Origin: Salinicoccus albus DSM 19776 | GTDB lineage: Bacteria > Bacillota > Bacilli > Staphylococcales > Salinicoccaceae | Assembly (NCBI RefSeq): GCF_000385175.1 | Contig: NZ_ARQJ01000031.1 | Coordinates: forward strand, 62,001 to 126,000 | Reading direction: 5' to 3' | DNA: 64,000 nt | Part shown: positions 15,939 to 24,570 of the stretch, piece by piece | Layout: each line of letters starts with the position of its first letter | Numbering within the stretch: position 1 is the stretch's first letter | The notes under the pieces: model-generated | What the model was told of the DNA's origin: nothing | Database searches by the model: none | Seen by the model: the letters and a program-made list of their open reading frames with translations, nothing else | Made by a program: the position numbers and the translations under genes

Positions 15939-17360
15939 TTATTCCGTTTTTGCTTGCGCTTCTTCCGATCTGGCGATGCCAATGCCAGTGAATCCGTATA
16001 TCATCGCGAACACGATACACAAATAGCACGGGATGGCCCATATCCAGTAGTCACCGATGCCCACGCCGAGCACTTCAACGTAATAGATGGTGGATACGCC
16101 CCAGGGTACCAGCGGGAGTATCATTGTTCCGGAATCTTCCAATGTTCTGGAAAGGTTTTTGGCGTGCAGACCTTTTTTGGCATACGTGTCCTGCAGCAGC
16201 ACACCGACCATGATGATCGATATCGATGCGACACCGGCGGTGAATACGATAATGAGACTGCCGAGAATCGTCGCACCGATCAGCTGCCATACAGTCTGCA
16301 CTTTTTCAGAGAATGCTGCGAGTATTTTATCCAGACAGCCGGCAGCTTCCACAATGCCTGCAAACGCATAGCCGCAAAATATCGTCACTACGATTGTCGT
16401 CATACTGAATATACCGCCCCGGTTTACTAATGAAGTGACTGTTTCCGATAAGCTCCCCGGATTGACGCCGGCAGACTGGATCATTGATATATTAAACCCG
16501 TCCGCCATGGCTGTGAACCCGTCGACAATTGAAAATCCATTGGAAAACATGCCGATAAACACTGCTGTAAGTGAGGCCAGCAGCATCATCGGGACAATCG
16601 GTTTTTTCCGGAGTGCGCCGTACAAAATAATGGCGAACGGCAGCAGCATAAAAAGATTCCAGTTATATATCGAATCCAGTTCCCTCAGTAACCCCTGGAC
16701 ATTATCCGCTGAAGCCGATGAATACTCGGTGTTTATGCCGACGAAAAACCAGACGGCAGCCCCGACGATTGATGCCGGCACCGTGGTCCACAGCATATGA
16801 CGAATGTGTTCATAGAGATTGACCTCCACAACCAGCGGCGCCAGGTTTGTCGTATCGGATAACGGGGACATTTTGTCCCCAAATACGCCGCCGGATATAA
16901 TTGCTCCGGCCGCTATTGCCGGTGATACACCGAGTTCGGCGGCAATACCCATCAGCGCCACACCGGCGGTCGCCGTTGACCCCCAAGCAGTACCGGTCGC
17001 CACAGAGACGATCGCAGTGATGGCAAAGGCGGTCACCAGGAAGTATGTCGGATTGATCATCTGCAATCCATAATAGATGAGCATGGGCACCGTGCCGGAG
17101 TATATCCAGGTGCCGATGATGATGCCGACCGAGAATAAAATAAACACCGCCGGCATGGCTGTTTTCAGCCTTTTAATGATGCCCTGTTCCATGTCACTCC
17201 AGGACAGCCCGACCCTTAATGCAATCATTGCCGCATAGGCGGCAGCCAGAAGCAGCAGCGGCTGTATCGGGATACTGAAGTAAGCGAAGCCGCCACCCAC
17301 AACGGCCGCCAGAAATATAAAACATGATATCGATTCAAAGAATGTTGGTTCCCGCTTCAT
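15939..17360 (-). CDS. nhaC: NhaC-family Na+/H+ antiporter
   Basis: Polytopic membrane protein of 473 residues with about 11-12 hydrophobic segments. It has the NhaC hallmarks TGTAWGSTATAGVALMGIA and GGVFGDKMSPLSDTTNLAP (the conserved Asp-rich loop) and the later WGVSTIYYVEVLG. Family members exchange Na+ for H+, and some (MleN type) couple Na+ and H+ to malate/lactate or amino-acid exchange. It has an AGGAGG site and lies 20 bases after an opine-type dehydrogenase on the same strand, so it may move that enzyme's substrate or product rather than serve only pH homeostasis. It ends at a strong terminator. Confidence 0.85.
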   Translation of the reverse strand: MKREPTFFESISCFIFLAAVVGGGFAYFSIPIQPLLLLAAAYAAMIALRVGLSWSDMEQGIIKRLKTAMPAVFILFSVGIIIGTWIYSGTVPMLIYYGLQMINPTYFLVTAFAITAIVSVATGTAWGSTATAGVALMGIAAELGVSPAIAAGAIISGGVFGDKMSPLSDTTNLAPLVVEVNLYEHIRHMLWTTVPASIVGAAVWFFVGINTEYSSASADNVQGLLRELDSIYNWNLFMLLPFAIILYGALRKKPIVPMMLLASLTAVFIGMFSNGFSIVDGFTAMADGFNISMIQSAGVNPGSLSETVTSLVNRGGIFSMTTIVVTIFCGYAFAGIVEAAGCLDKILAAFSEKVQTVWQLIGATILGSLIIVFTAGVASISIIMVGVLLQDTYAKKGLHAKNLSRTLEDSGTMILPLVPWGVSTIYYVEVLGVGIGDYWIWAIPCYLCIVFAMIYGFTGIGIARSEEAQAKTE

Positions 17361-17380
17361 GTATACCTCCTATGTTTAAA

Positions 17381-18475
17381 TCAGACGTTCTCAATCAGCT
17401 GGCCGGGGTCCAGACCAGCCAGTCCCAGACTTTCGAGCGTCAATCCGGTTGTAAAGAAATCCGTCTCTAAAATTGTGCTGCCCAGCGTAATGACTGAATC
17501 AATATTTGGTGTCCGGACGCCAGCTGCCCGTCCGAGGTCTGACCACAGCACCAGTCCGTTGGAGATATCTTCAGTGAAATATCTGGAATTGACGGCGGCA
17601 GGACCTTTGATCTGCGTAAAGACTTCACTCGTATTGAACAGATACTGCAGGTTCTCCGTTTCACTATTGAAATATCCTCTTCTTGCCCTGCTTTCCACTG
17701 CGTTCTCCAGATCAAAGCCAAATGCACGGCCAATCGCCATCCGTTCATTCTGAACAGCTTCCAGCACCTTCACCGTATGTTCGGTAATCCCCTCCTTATA
17801 TAACCAGAATTCGCCGTCCGAATAATCGATCCTGCCGACGTTCAATAATGACGGGCCCGGATGGACCTCCGGATTGCCGTTCTCCAGTGTCGAGTGCCAG
17901 ATATTATGCGCCGGCACCAAGCAGTCATATATTTGAGCACACACTTCAAACAGCACTTTTGTCTGAGCACTTGGGTAAGCCGCAAAAAACAATTTTTTTA
18001 CATACAGGGACAATTCAACCTCGGCGGTTTCAGCAAATGCACGCGTGCCGTACGTCAAGGAGTTGCTTTCACAAATACGGAATGTTTTGTCTATGCCCAT
18101 TGCCCGCGCTTTATTGACAAAGCGGATCGCGCTCAGTGACCCCGCCCCGTTCAGGAAAATGACCTGAGATTCCGAAACCGCCGGCGCGAGCTGCTCAGCA
18201 ATGGATTCAATCGCAAAACTCGGCGCAGTAATCATCACAATTTGTGCATCCTTGATCGCCAGTTCAATATTATTCGTTACCTTGTTGAATGGGACGAAAA
18301 TTTCACCGGACGCATCCTTTAGCTTAATTCCGTCATTTCTTCGGATACCAGCCAGATTATCCGAAAATTCCGCAGCGTCATACAGATGAACTTCAAAGCC
18401 TCTGTTCGTCAGATCGGCTGCCGCTGTGATCCCGCCATTGCCAGCCCCTAAAACCGCAACTTTATCCACTCTCAT
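17381..18475 (-). CDS. NAD(P)-dependent octopine/opine-type dehydrogenase
   Basis: Two-domain oxidoreductase: N-terminal Rossmann fold with VAVLGAGNGG (residues 7-15) and a C-terminal octopine-dehydrogenase domain containing VPAHNIWHSTLENGN and EVHPGPSL, where the family places its catalytic His and substrate-binding residues. Members reductively join an alpha-keto acid and an amino acid, or run the reverse. The substrate is not evident. The 364-residue length is normal. It starts behind AAAGGAG and is co-directional with the antiporter gene 20 bases later, suggesting a transport/metabolism pair. It differs from the staphylopine dehydrogenase context, where nicotianamine-synthase-like genes would be expected. 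Confidence 0.75.
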   Translation of the reverse strand: MRVDKVAVLGAGNGGITAAADLTNRGFEVHLYDAAEFSDNLAGIRRNDGIKLKDASGEIFVPFNKVTNNIELAIKDAQIVMITAPSFAIESIAEQLAPAVSESQVIFLNGAGSLSAIRFVNKARAMGIDKTFRICESNSLTYGTRAFAETAEVELSLYVKKLFFAAYPSAQTKVLFEVCAQIYDCLVPAHNIWHSTLENGNPEVHPGPSLLNVGRIDYSDGEFWLYKEGITEHTVKVLEAVQNERMAIGRAFGFDLENAVESRARRGYFNSETENLQYLFNTSEVFTQIKGPAAVNSRYFTEDISNGLVLWSDLGRAAGVRTPNIDSVITLGSTILETDFFTTGLTLESLGLAGLDPGQLIENV

Positions 18476-18705
18476 CGTATTGGCTCCTTTGTGTAAAATT
18501 AATCAAATTCATATTATCATACTCAAAATATTAATAATAATTTTATTGAAATAAACGGTTCGAATTCCGTCACAAAATTGTCTTAAAATATAGTCATTTA
18601 GCTCTTTTTCGTTTGAATTCGAGAATGGGAATGTATTATATTGGGCTATACTCAAGAGAAACGGGTATATTACTATCAGATTGATAAATGATGAGGGATT
18701 TTACT

Positions 18706-19740
18706 ATGTCTCAAAGAAAAAGGTTCACCGAAATTGATGCGCTTCGCGGATTGGCAGCACTGGGTGTTGTACTTTTCCACTATACCATCCGCTACGAAGA
18801 ACGGTTCGGCGAGGTGAATGGGGGGTATAGCGACCTGTTCGCTTTTGGTGAATACGGTGTGCAGCTGTTCTTCATCATCAGCGGTTTCGTCATCTATATG
18901 TCCATCCTTAAAGTCAGGTCCGTGTCCGACTTCGCGATCAAACGTGCTTTCAGACTCTACCCGGCATATATATTCGCTGTCGTATTGACATTCACGATTG
19001 TCTCTCTCGCCTCGATTGATCAGCTGAAGATCGACATCATGCCGGCACTGATCAACCTGACGATGTTCCAGGATTTCCTTGGGGCCCCGCGGGTGGACGG
19101 CGTCTACTGGACATTGCGTGTCGAAATGACATTCTATATCCTGATGGCCGTCCTGCTGTTCTTCAAAGTCGAAAAGAGGATCATGCCGATCGTTCTGTCA
19201 TGGCTGGGGTTTTCCGTCATCATCCAGCTGGTGCATGCCGGTTTCGATACTGAGCTGACAACAATGATTAGAGAATTCTCAATCGCCAGCTTCAGTCAGA
19301 TGTTCATCATCGGCATGATGTTCTACGCCATCTGGCAGCATGGAGACCAGCTGAAGTATTACGCGGTAATCGCCTTGTGCATACTCTACGACCTGGCGTT
19401 CATGAGCATTGAAAATACCCTGTTCACAACAGCGTTCGTCGCGATATTCTATCTGGTCATCAACAACAAACTGCAGTTCCTGAGCTCCAAAATACTCGTG
19501 TTTTTCGGAACGATTTCGTATCCTTTATATCTGATCCACCAGAATATCGGGTATGTCATCATCAATCATCTGCATGACCTGGGGTATACGCACCCGATCT
19601 ATACGATCATCCTTGTCGGCGGTACCGTCATTGCCGCCTATCTGATCTACAGTTACGTCGAACAGCCGGTTCAGAACGCACTCTATAAAATTTACAAACG
19701 GAACCGTAAGCCCGATTCCAAAAAAGCAGTTTCAAACTAG
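18706..19740 (+). CDS. membrane acyltransferase, OafA/acyltransferase-3 family
   Basis: Multi-pass membrane O-acyltransferase with the family signature near the N-terminus (IDALRGLAALGVVLFHY, including the essential Arg-His pair) and about ten hydrophobic segments up to residue 330. Family members acetylate or succinylate cell-envelope polysaccharides, peptidoglycan or lipids. In-frame ATGs at 18688 and 18691 exist, but ATG 18706 lies 7-8 bases after GAGGGA and is the likely start. It is monocistronic, between a divergent dehydrogenase and a shared terminator. No dedicated acceptor pathway is adjacent, so the substrate is unknown. Confidence 0.85.
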   Translation: MSQRKRFTEIDALRGLAALGVVLFHYTIRYEERFGEVNGGYSDLFAFGEYGVQLFFIISGFVIYMSILKVRSVSDFAIKRAFRLYPAYIFAVVLTFTIVSLASIDQLKIDIMPALINLTMFQDFLGAPRVDGVYWTLRVEMTFYILMAVLLFFKVEKRIMPIVLSWLGFSVIIQLVHAGFDTELTTMIREFSIASFSQMFIIGMMFYAIWQHGDQLKYYAVIALCILYDLAFMSIENTLFTTAFVAIFYLVINNKLQFLSSKILVFFGTISYPLYLIHQNIGYVIINHLHDLGYTHPIYTIILVGGTVIAAYLIYSYVEQPVQNALYKIYKRNRKPDSKKAVSN

Positions 19741-19748
19741 CAGAAAAT

Positions 19749-19797
19749 ACGCCCTTCAAAGTCAGACACCTAAGAGGTGCAGCATTTTGAAGGGCGT
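19749..19797. terminator. bidirectional terminator between convergent genes
   Basis: The 12-bp arms ACGCCCTTCAAA and TTTGAAGGGCGT enclose a second small hairpin (ACACCTAAGAGGTG). TTTT follows on the plus strand and the minus copy is also followed by T-rich sequence. It serves the acyltransferase and the GntR gene. Confidence 0.85.
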
Positions 19798-19808
19798 TTT
19801 ATGATTTA

Positions 19809-20543
19809 TCAGTGGATATCTATCTGCTGCTTGAACAGATCACTTCTGTAGAGAATCCGGGTGTGTTCAAGCCGCCTGTCACTGTCAATATCGATGGTCT
19901 GGGTTTCATAGATGATCAGCGGCACGAGCTCCTGGCATTCCAAATATTCCTGTTCAGACAGTGTCGGAAAGGCAGTGGTGATCTGTGTGCCGGCGGATTT
20001 TAAGTTCGTAATGCCTTTTTTATTGTAGTACTTGAATATCGAACCCAGCTGATCCGTCTCATAACTGATGTCAGGCACGACATCTTCACGTATGTATGAA
20101 ATATGGATGGCACAGGGGACATCGTTCACGATCCGGAGCCGCCCGACTTTGAATAAAGCCACACCCGTCGTACCGATCATTTGCTCATACCGCTTCTGTT
20201 CACTCTCAGTGGCGTATCGGGCAAAAATGATCCGGCTTTCATAAGGCAGACTCTGCGCTGCCATCTTGTCAGAGAAACTGCGCCGCCCGGTCATATCCAG
20301 CTCAATCACCGGCAGCCTTGCCTTCACAAACCGGCCGATCCCCTGCCGGCCCTCCAGCAGTCCCATCTTCTCCAGCTGCACAAGCGCATTCCGCACCACA
20401 ATCCGCTTCTCCTTAAATTCATCCGCAATGACATTTTCACTGGGCATCTTGTCTCCAGGCGCCAGTTCCCTGTTAAGGATCTTCTCCTGAATCGTGTTTC
20501 TGATTCTGCTTTCACTGGAAATGTTGAAGTCAGGTTTGGACAT
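19809..20543 (-). CDS. GntR/HutC-family transcriptional regulator (UTRA domain)
   Basis: 244 residues: an N-terminal winged helix with the GntR pattern (PGDKMPSENVIADEF, then VRNALVQLEKMGLLEGRQGIGRFV) and a C-terminal UTRA ligand-binding domain ending in the family-typical YRSDLF. It is monocistronic and convergent with the acyltransferase. A 26-bp perfect palindrome containing TGTATATATACA lies 43-68 bases upstream of the start, a good candidate operator and evidence for autoregulation. The effector is unknown. PhnF-like control of the phosphonate operon is conceivable, but nothing in the sequence links them. Confidence 0.85.
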   Translation of the reverse strand: MSKPDFNISSESRIRNTIQEKILNRELAPGDKMPSENVIADEFKEKRIVVRNALVQLEKMGLLEGRQGIGRFVKARLPVIELDMTGRRSFSDKMAAQSLPYESRIIFARYATESEQKRYEQMIGTTGVALFKVGRLRIVNDVPCAIHISYIREDVVPDISYETDQLGSIFKYYNKKGITNLKSAGTQITTAFPTLSEQEYLECQELVPLIIYETQTIDIDSDRRLEHTRILYRSDLFKQQIDIH

Positions 20544-20585
20544 GATAAAGACCTCCGGAAAATTTTTGGCATATCCATTCTAAAC

Positions 20586-20611
20586 GATTTTCTGTATATA
20601 TACAGAAAATC
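20586..20611. promoter_or_regulatory. 26-bp perfect palindrome, likely GntR operator
   Basis: The half-site GATTTTCTGTATA is followed immediately by its exact inverse. The TGTATATATACA core resembles HutC-type GntR operators. It sits in the divergent interval between the GntR gene and the GbsR-type gene, so it could control either or both. Confidence 0.7.
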
Positions 20612-20746
20612 ATCTTCACTCCATACTCATTTCTTCAATCACATCCCTGTTTATTTAGATATTCTTTATGGCGGGGTTGATTTTACAGTTCATTTTATTT
20701 AATATGTATAGTATAAAATGAATAAATTAAACTAGGAGGTGCCTGA

Positions 20747-21301
20747 ATGTCAGATGAAATGGATTCAATCGAAGAAGCAAGAGATATCATGATCAGTGCG
20801 CTGGCCCAGTCCATGGTGATCTATGGAGTCACGCCTTCTGTCGGACGTATTTATGGGGTGCTCTACTTTTCGACCGAACCAATGACCCTTGATCAGATAA
20901 AAGATCAGGTCGCAATGAGCAAAGGCAGCGTGAGTAATGGTATGCGGGAACTGCTCGAGACTGACATGGTCACAAAGGTCTGGAAGAAAGGCGAACGGAA
21001 GGATCACTACGTTGCAGATAAGGATTACTTAAGAAATTTCCTTACTTTCTTCGTCAATAAAATCAGGCAGGAGCGCAACCTCATTATGAAAGGAACTGAA
21101 CAGGCACAGCCAAAGCTGGAGAAGATCCTGCGGGAATCGTCCGATGATCAGGTGAGAGCAGAAGCAGAAAATGACCTTAATCTCATTAAGAACTCCCACC
21201 AGTATTTTGACTGGACAACGTCTCTGGCGAATGCCATGGAATCCGGGGAGATCTTTGATTTTCTGCCTAAACCAAAGAAAGATAAAGGGGAGACACCATG
21301 A
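20747..21301 (+). CDS. GbsR/MarR-type regulator of choline/betaine metabolism
   Basis: 184-residue winged-helix protein of the GbsR subgroup: a MarR-like domain with IYGVLYFSTEPMTLDQIKDQ, SKGSVSNGMRELLE as recognition helix, and KVWKKGERKDHYVAD as wing, followed by a helical C-terminus. GbsR proteins sense choline and repress glycine betaine synthesis or uptake genes. It starts behind AGGAGGTG and overlaps the isochorismatase-family gene by four bases, with a betaine-binding lipoprotein next, which supports an osmoprotectant role. Choline dehydrogenase genes are absent here, so the regulated pathway is partly elsewhere. Confidence 0.8.
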   Translation: MSDEMDSIEEARDIMISALAQSMVIYGVTPSVGRIYGVLYFSTEPMTLDQIKDQVAMSKGSVSNGMRELLETDMVTKVWKKGERKDHYVADKDYLRNFLTFFVNKIRQERNLIMKGTEQAQPKLEKILRESSDDQVRAEAENDLNLIKNSHQYFDWTTSLANAMESGEIFDFLPKPKKDKGETP

Positions 21302-21954
21302 ATAAAAATAACACAGCACTCGTCCTCATTGACCTTCAAAAAGAAAGCAACTTTGGCATTACAGGTATGGATCAGGTGATTTCAAATACGAAACAACTGG
21401 CAAATGGATTCCGGGAGCTGGATATCCCTGTCATCTATACACGCCAGATCAATCGTTCAGATGGCGTCGCCCTGTCTCTGGGTGAACCGTTAAAAAGCGA
21501 TGGTACGCCCTGCTATTACAATAGTAATGAAGAAAATGCAGAAATCATCGATGACATACAGCCAAAAGACGGGGATATTATCATTGATAAATACCGCTGG
21601 AGTGCTTTTTATGAAACGAACCTGGACCTAATCCTCCGAAATATGGGGATAGAACATGTAATAATCGGCGGTGTCGTGACAGACGGCTGTCTGTTAACGT
21701 CCGTGTTTGATGCCTATTTCAGGGATTATAACATCCACCTGGTCAGAGACATATGCGCAGCCTCCAATCAGGGCTCGCATATGTCAGCACTGATGATGAT
21801 CGCCAATTGGGTATACGCACTCAAAATATACGATACGGAGAACATACTCAGACGTATGGCAGGCAAAACATTCGATGCATGGGAAGCAGACAGAGCAGAT
21901 TCATTGCATTTCACCCCGGAGAATATGCAAGAAGTCTTTAATCAATTATTATAA
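21298..21954 (+). CDS. isochorismatase-family cysteine hydrolase
   Basis: 218-residue hydrolase of the isochorismatase/nicotinamidase fold. It has the catalytic Asp in VLIDLQKE, Lys in IIDKYRWSAFYET, the cis-peptide GGVVTDGCLLTS with the nucleophilic Cys, and a final helical cap. The substrate is unknown. The ATG overlaps the stop of the GbsR-type gene (ATGA), and a betaine-binding protein follows 14 bases later. Similar GbsR/isochorismatase pairs accompany choline and betaine genes in staphylococci, so hydrolysis of an N-substituted amide or carnitine/choline derivative is a reasonable guess. Confidence 0.75.
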   Translation: MNKNNTALVLIDLQKESNFGITGMDQVISNTKQLANGFRELDIPVIYTRQINRSDGVALSLGEPLKSDGTPCYYNSNEENAEIIDDIQPKDGDIIIDKYRWSAFYETNLDLILRNMGIEHVIIGGVVTDGCLLTSVFDAYFRDYNIHLVRDICAASNQGSHMSALMMIANWVYALKIYDTENILRRMAGKTFDAWEADRADSLHFTPENMQEVFNQLL

Positions 21955-21968
21955 GGTGGTTATATTTT

Positions 21969-22955
21969 ATGTATAAGAAGATGAGATTATTCGGCCTGGC
22001 AGCAGCATTTGCTGCATTACTTGTACTGGCTGCATGCGGCGGCAGCGACGAAGACAGCAGTTCAGGCGAGAGCGAAAATGGCACAAGTGAAGACAGTACA
22101 GAGGAAAGCAGCGGCAGTGCATCCGACAGTTCAAGCACCGCCGAACTTGGTGAATCTGAACTGACGATCCCTTATGTTGCCTGGGCGGGCGCTATTGCAC
22201 GGACGCCATTGGTTGCCCAGGTGCTTGAGGAAGTCGGTTATACTGTCGAGACTTCACAGGTTGAATCAGGCGCGATGTATTCCAGTGTTGCTACTGATGA
22301 TGCATCATTTATGACCGCTTCATGGCTGCCGGCAACAGACCAGACATATTGGGATCAATATGGTGAGGATTTAGAAGATCTGGGTAACTTTGTGGATTCC
22401 GCACCGCTTTCACTGACCGTACCATCTTATATGGATGTGGATTCCATTGAAGATCTGCAAGGCAATCAGGCCGTTGGTGAAGCCACAGACTGGACGATTA
22501 CAGGCATCGATGCAGGAGCCGGTGTCATGCTGCAGACAGAGACGGCAATTGAAGACTACGGTCTGGATAATTGGGAACTTCAATCCAGTTCCGAAGGAGC
22601 AATGCTGTCAGAACTGCAGTCAGCCGTTGACAATGAAGAACCGATTGTTATTACAGGATGGCAGCCGCATTGGATGTTCTCAGAAATGGATTTGACAATG
22701 CTTGAAGATCCCCAGGAAATTTACGGCGGTGAAGGTGACCGCATCGGCGCTTTGGCTCACACCAGCTTCCAGGAAGATTCACCCGCAGCATATGAAGCGA
22801 TGCAGCGTCTGTTGGAAGATTACGATCAGGAAATGGAAAACGAACTGCTTGTCATGGTTAACGTGGATGATTTAGAACCTGCTGAAGCAGCCAGCCAGTT
22901 TCTCGAAAACAATCCAGATCTTCTGGAAAGCTGGACAGAAGGTTTGGGCGAATAG
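21969..22955 (+). CDS. opuAC: glycine betaine/quaternary amine-binding lipoprotein
   Basis: Substrate-binding protein of an OpuA/ProX-type importer. The signal peptide ends in the lipobox LAAC (Cys at about residue 22), followed by an acidic Ser-rich linker to about residue 58. The mature domain starts ELTIPYVAWAGAIARTP and has aromatic residues placed as in the betaine cage (VAWAG, TASWLPATDQTYW, ATDWTITGIDAG, TGWQPHWMF). It stands without permease or ATPase genes nearby; a long hairpin follows it. It either serves a transporter encoded elsewhere or acts as a sensor. Confidence 0.85.
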   Translation: MYKKMRLFGLAAAFAALLVLAACGGSDEDSSSGESENGTSEDSTEESSGSASDSSSTAELGESELTIPYVAWAGAIARTPLVAQVLEEVGYTVETSQVESGAMYSSVATDDASFMTASWLPATDQTYWDQYGEDLEDLGNFVDSAPLSLTVPSYMDVDSIEDLQGNQAVGEATDWTITGIDAGAGVMLQTETAIEDYGLDNWELQSSSEGAMLSELQSAVDNEEPIVITGWQPHWMFSEMDLTMLEDPQEIYGGEGDRIGALAHTSFQEDSPAAYEAMQRLLEDYDQEMENELLVMVNVDDLEPAEAASQFLENNPDLLESWTEGLGE

Positions 22956-22990
22956 TTTCAGAACCGATAAATGAAACGATATCATAACGA

Positions 22991-23051
22991 TCAATTGAAC
23001 CCCCGGAGGCCAGGTGTTTTGTCTAATCTGGCAATCCGGGGGTTCAATTGA
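22991..23051. terminator. long inverted repeat between convergent genes
   Basis: A perfect 16-bp stem (TCAATTGAACCCCCGG and its inverse) continues, after a small bulge, with GCCAG/CTGGC around an 11-nt loop. There is no T tract on either strand, so it may act as a bidirectional terminator or transcript-end stabiliser rather than a classical intrinsic terminator. Confidence 0.6.
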
Positions 23052-23127
23052 TAATACCGTTGCAAATATTTTTACTGGATTTTTTCCAGTCTCCATTCTT
23101 TAAAAGCGTATAGAAATCTTCGTTCTA

Positions 23128-24261
23128 TCAGACCACAAGCTGCCCCAGATTTCTCGGGTAACCGGTGATGATCTCTGTACCTTCTTCCTTCAGCACGACG
23201 GTGTCCGAATGCCTGAAACCGCCGACACCTGGGACGTAGATGCCGGGTTCAACGCAGAATACCATGCCTGATTTGAGCACCAGATCATTGTCGAACCTGA
23301 GCGACGGCGCTTCATGCAGCCCGATGCCGATGCCGTGGCCGGTCCGGTGAGCGATGTACTGACCGTAGCCGGCTTTAACGATAACGTCGAGCGCCTGCTG
23401 ATTGACCGCTTTGGCGGTGACATCGACGCTGATAAAGTCCAATGCGGCCTGCTGGGCGCGCATCATGACATCGAATATTTCTTTCTGCTGCTCGGTCGGT
23501 TCCCCGACGAACAGCGTCCGCTCACACTCTGCCCGGTAGCCGTTCAATCCGACCTGCCGACTGTGAATGATGATATCCCCGTCTGAAATCTGCTTTGTAT
23601 TTGAGAATACATGCGGCATGTTTGTCCGCTCGATGCCGGAGGGGGACATGACGAAATAATCCAATGTGGACGCCGGGTATTCCCTGGATATTGTATCGAA
23701 CAGATACTGGTTGCCGAAGTGGTCGATCTCCATTTCAGTGAGGCCTGACGCCGTATTTTCGACTGTTTCCTCGAGCGCCCTGCTGACCAGTTCGCCTGAT
23801 TCTCTGATCATGCTGATCTCTTCATCACTTTTGACCGCACGCATCGCCACGATGTCGCTCCCGATATCCTCTAATTCAAAGCCTTTATCCTGGATGGCGA
23901 AAACAAGCTCAGCCGGCAGCGAACTGTATTCAATTCCGACAATGCCGGCTGCCGGCAGCCCTTCAAGCACATCATCCAGCAGTGCCTGATAGCTGGTCCG
24001 CTGATCCGCACTTGTCTGCACTTCATGATACACATGGAGATGGTCAGCATCCGTCTTCACTTGCGCATGGTTTTCCTCGAGCTTCGGTATGATCAGGCTG
24101 TATTGTGTTTTTTCAACAATCAGTATGATAGGACGTGAATAGGTGATTGCCTTGAGACCGCTGAAATAATACTGATTCTCGAAATTGAAGATGATGGAAG
24201 CATCCATACATTTAGCTTCCATGACCCTTCTCAAATTCTCGATCCTTCCACTCTCTGTCAT
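23128..24261 (-). CDS. creatinase-like M24 (pita-bread fold) hydrolase without metal ligands
   Basis: 377-residue M24-superfamily protein with an N-terminal creatinase domain and C-terminal pita-bread domain. The five metal ligands of Xaa-Pro peptidases (Asp, Asp, His, Glu, Glu) read here Ser234, Glu245, His309, Glu338 and Ser352, so a dinuclear metal site is unlikely. The segment GYRAECERTLF and the end ITGYPRNLG resemble creatinase. A non-metallo C-N hydrolase such as creatinase or ectoine hydrolase is therefore more likely than a prolidase. The neighbouring betaine genes make an osmolyte substrate attractive, but that is inference. It is transcribed alone. Confidence 0.7.
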   Translation of the reverse strand: MTESGRIENLRRVMEAKCMDASIIFNFENQYYFSGLKAITYSRPIILIVEKTQYSLIIPKLEENHAQVKTDADHLHVYHEVQTSADQRTSYQALLDDVLEGLPAAGIVGIEYSSLPAELVFAIQDKGFELEDIGSDIVAMRAVKSDEEISMIRESGELVSRALEETVENTASGLTEMEIDHFGNQYLFDTISREYPASTLDYFVMSPSGIERTNMPHVFSNTKQISDGDIIIHSRQVGLNGYRAECERTLFVGEPTEQQKEIFDVMMRAQQAALDFISVDVTAKAVNQQALDVIVKAGYGQYIAHRTGHGIGIGLHEAPSLRFDNDLVLKSGMVFCVEPGIYVPGVGGFRHSDTVVLKEEGTEIITGYPRNLGQLVV

Positions 24262-24533
24262 TACTCTCCGGCTCCCTTCAAATTTTTATCTTCCTTATTA
24301 TTCTGCATAAGCATGTTACCCCTATAGCCAATTACAAACCAAATGAGTATTGGCTGATTGTCAAATTCCATAAAAGTCCCATATCGTTTATAAAATTGAA
24401 TCTTCTGTAAATTTAACATATCGAATATTTTATTTCATTAGTATACATATGATTATCAGTTTTAAAGTCCTCGTTTTATAATAGTGAAAAAATTCAGATC
24501 CATAACTGCAATACATTGCACATCTATTATTTT

Positions 24534-24547
24534 AGAAAACGTTTACA
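24534..24547 (+). promoter_or_regulatory. probable cre site upstream of the PTS operon
   Basis: AGAAAACGTTTACA matches 13 of 14 positions of the cre consensus (first base differs) and lies 24 bases before the preferred start of the PTS regulator. The surrounding 24262-24533 interval is AT-rich and otherwise shows nothing I can name. Confidence 0.65.
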
Positions 24548-24570
24548 ATATGAATAAGGGGGTCATTCAA

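Noticed and set aside
24484-24570. Longer N-terminus for the PTS regulator
   Set aside because: The stretch overlaps the cre site and has no ribosome site; conserved sequence begins at FTPRQKRM after TTG 24571.
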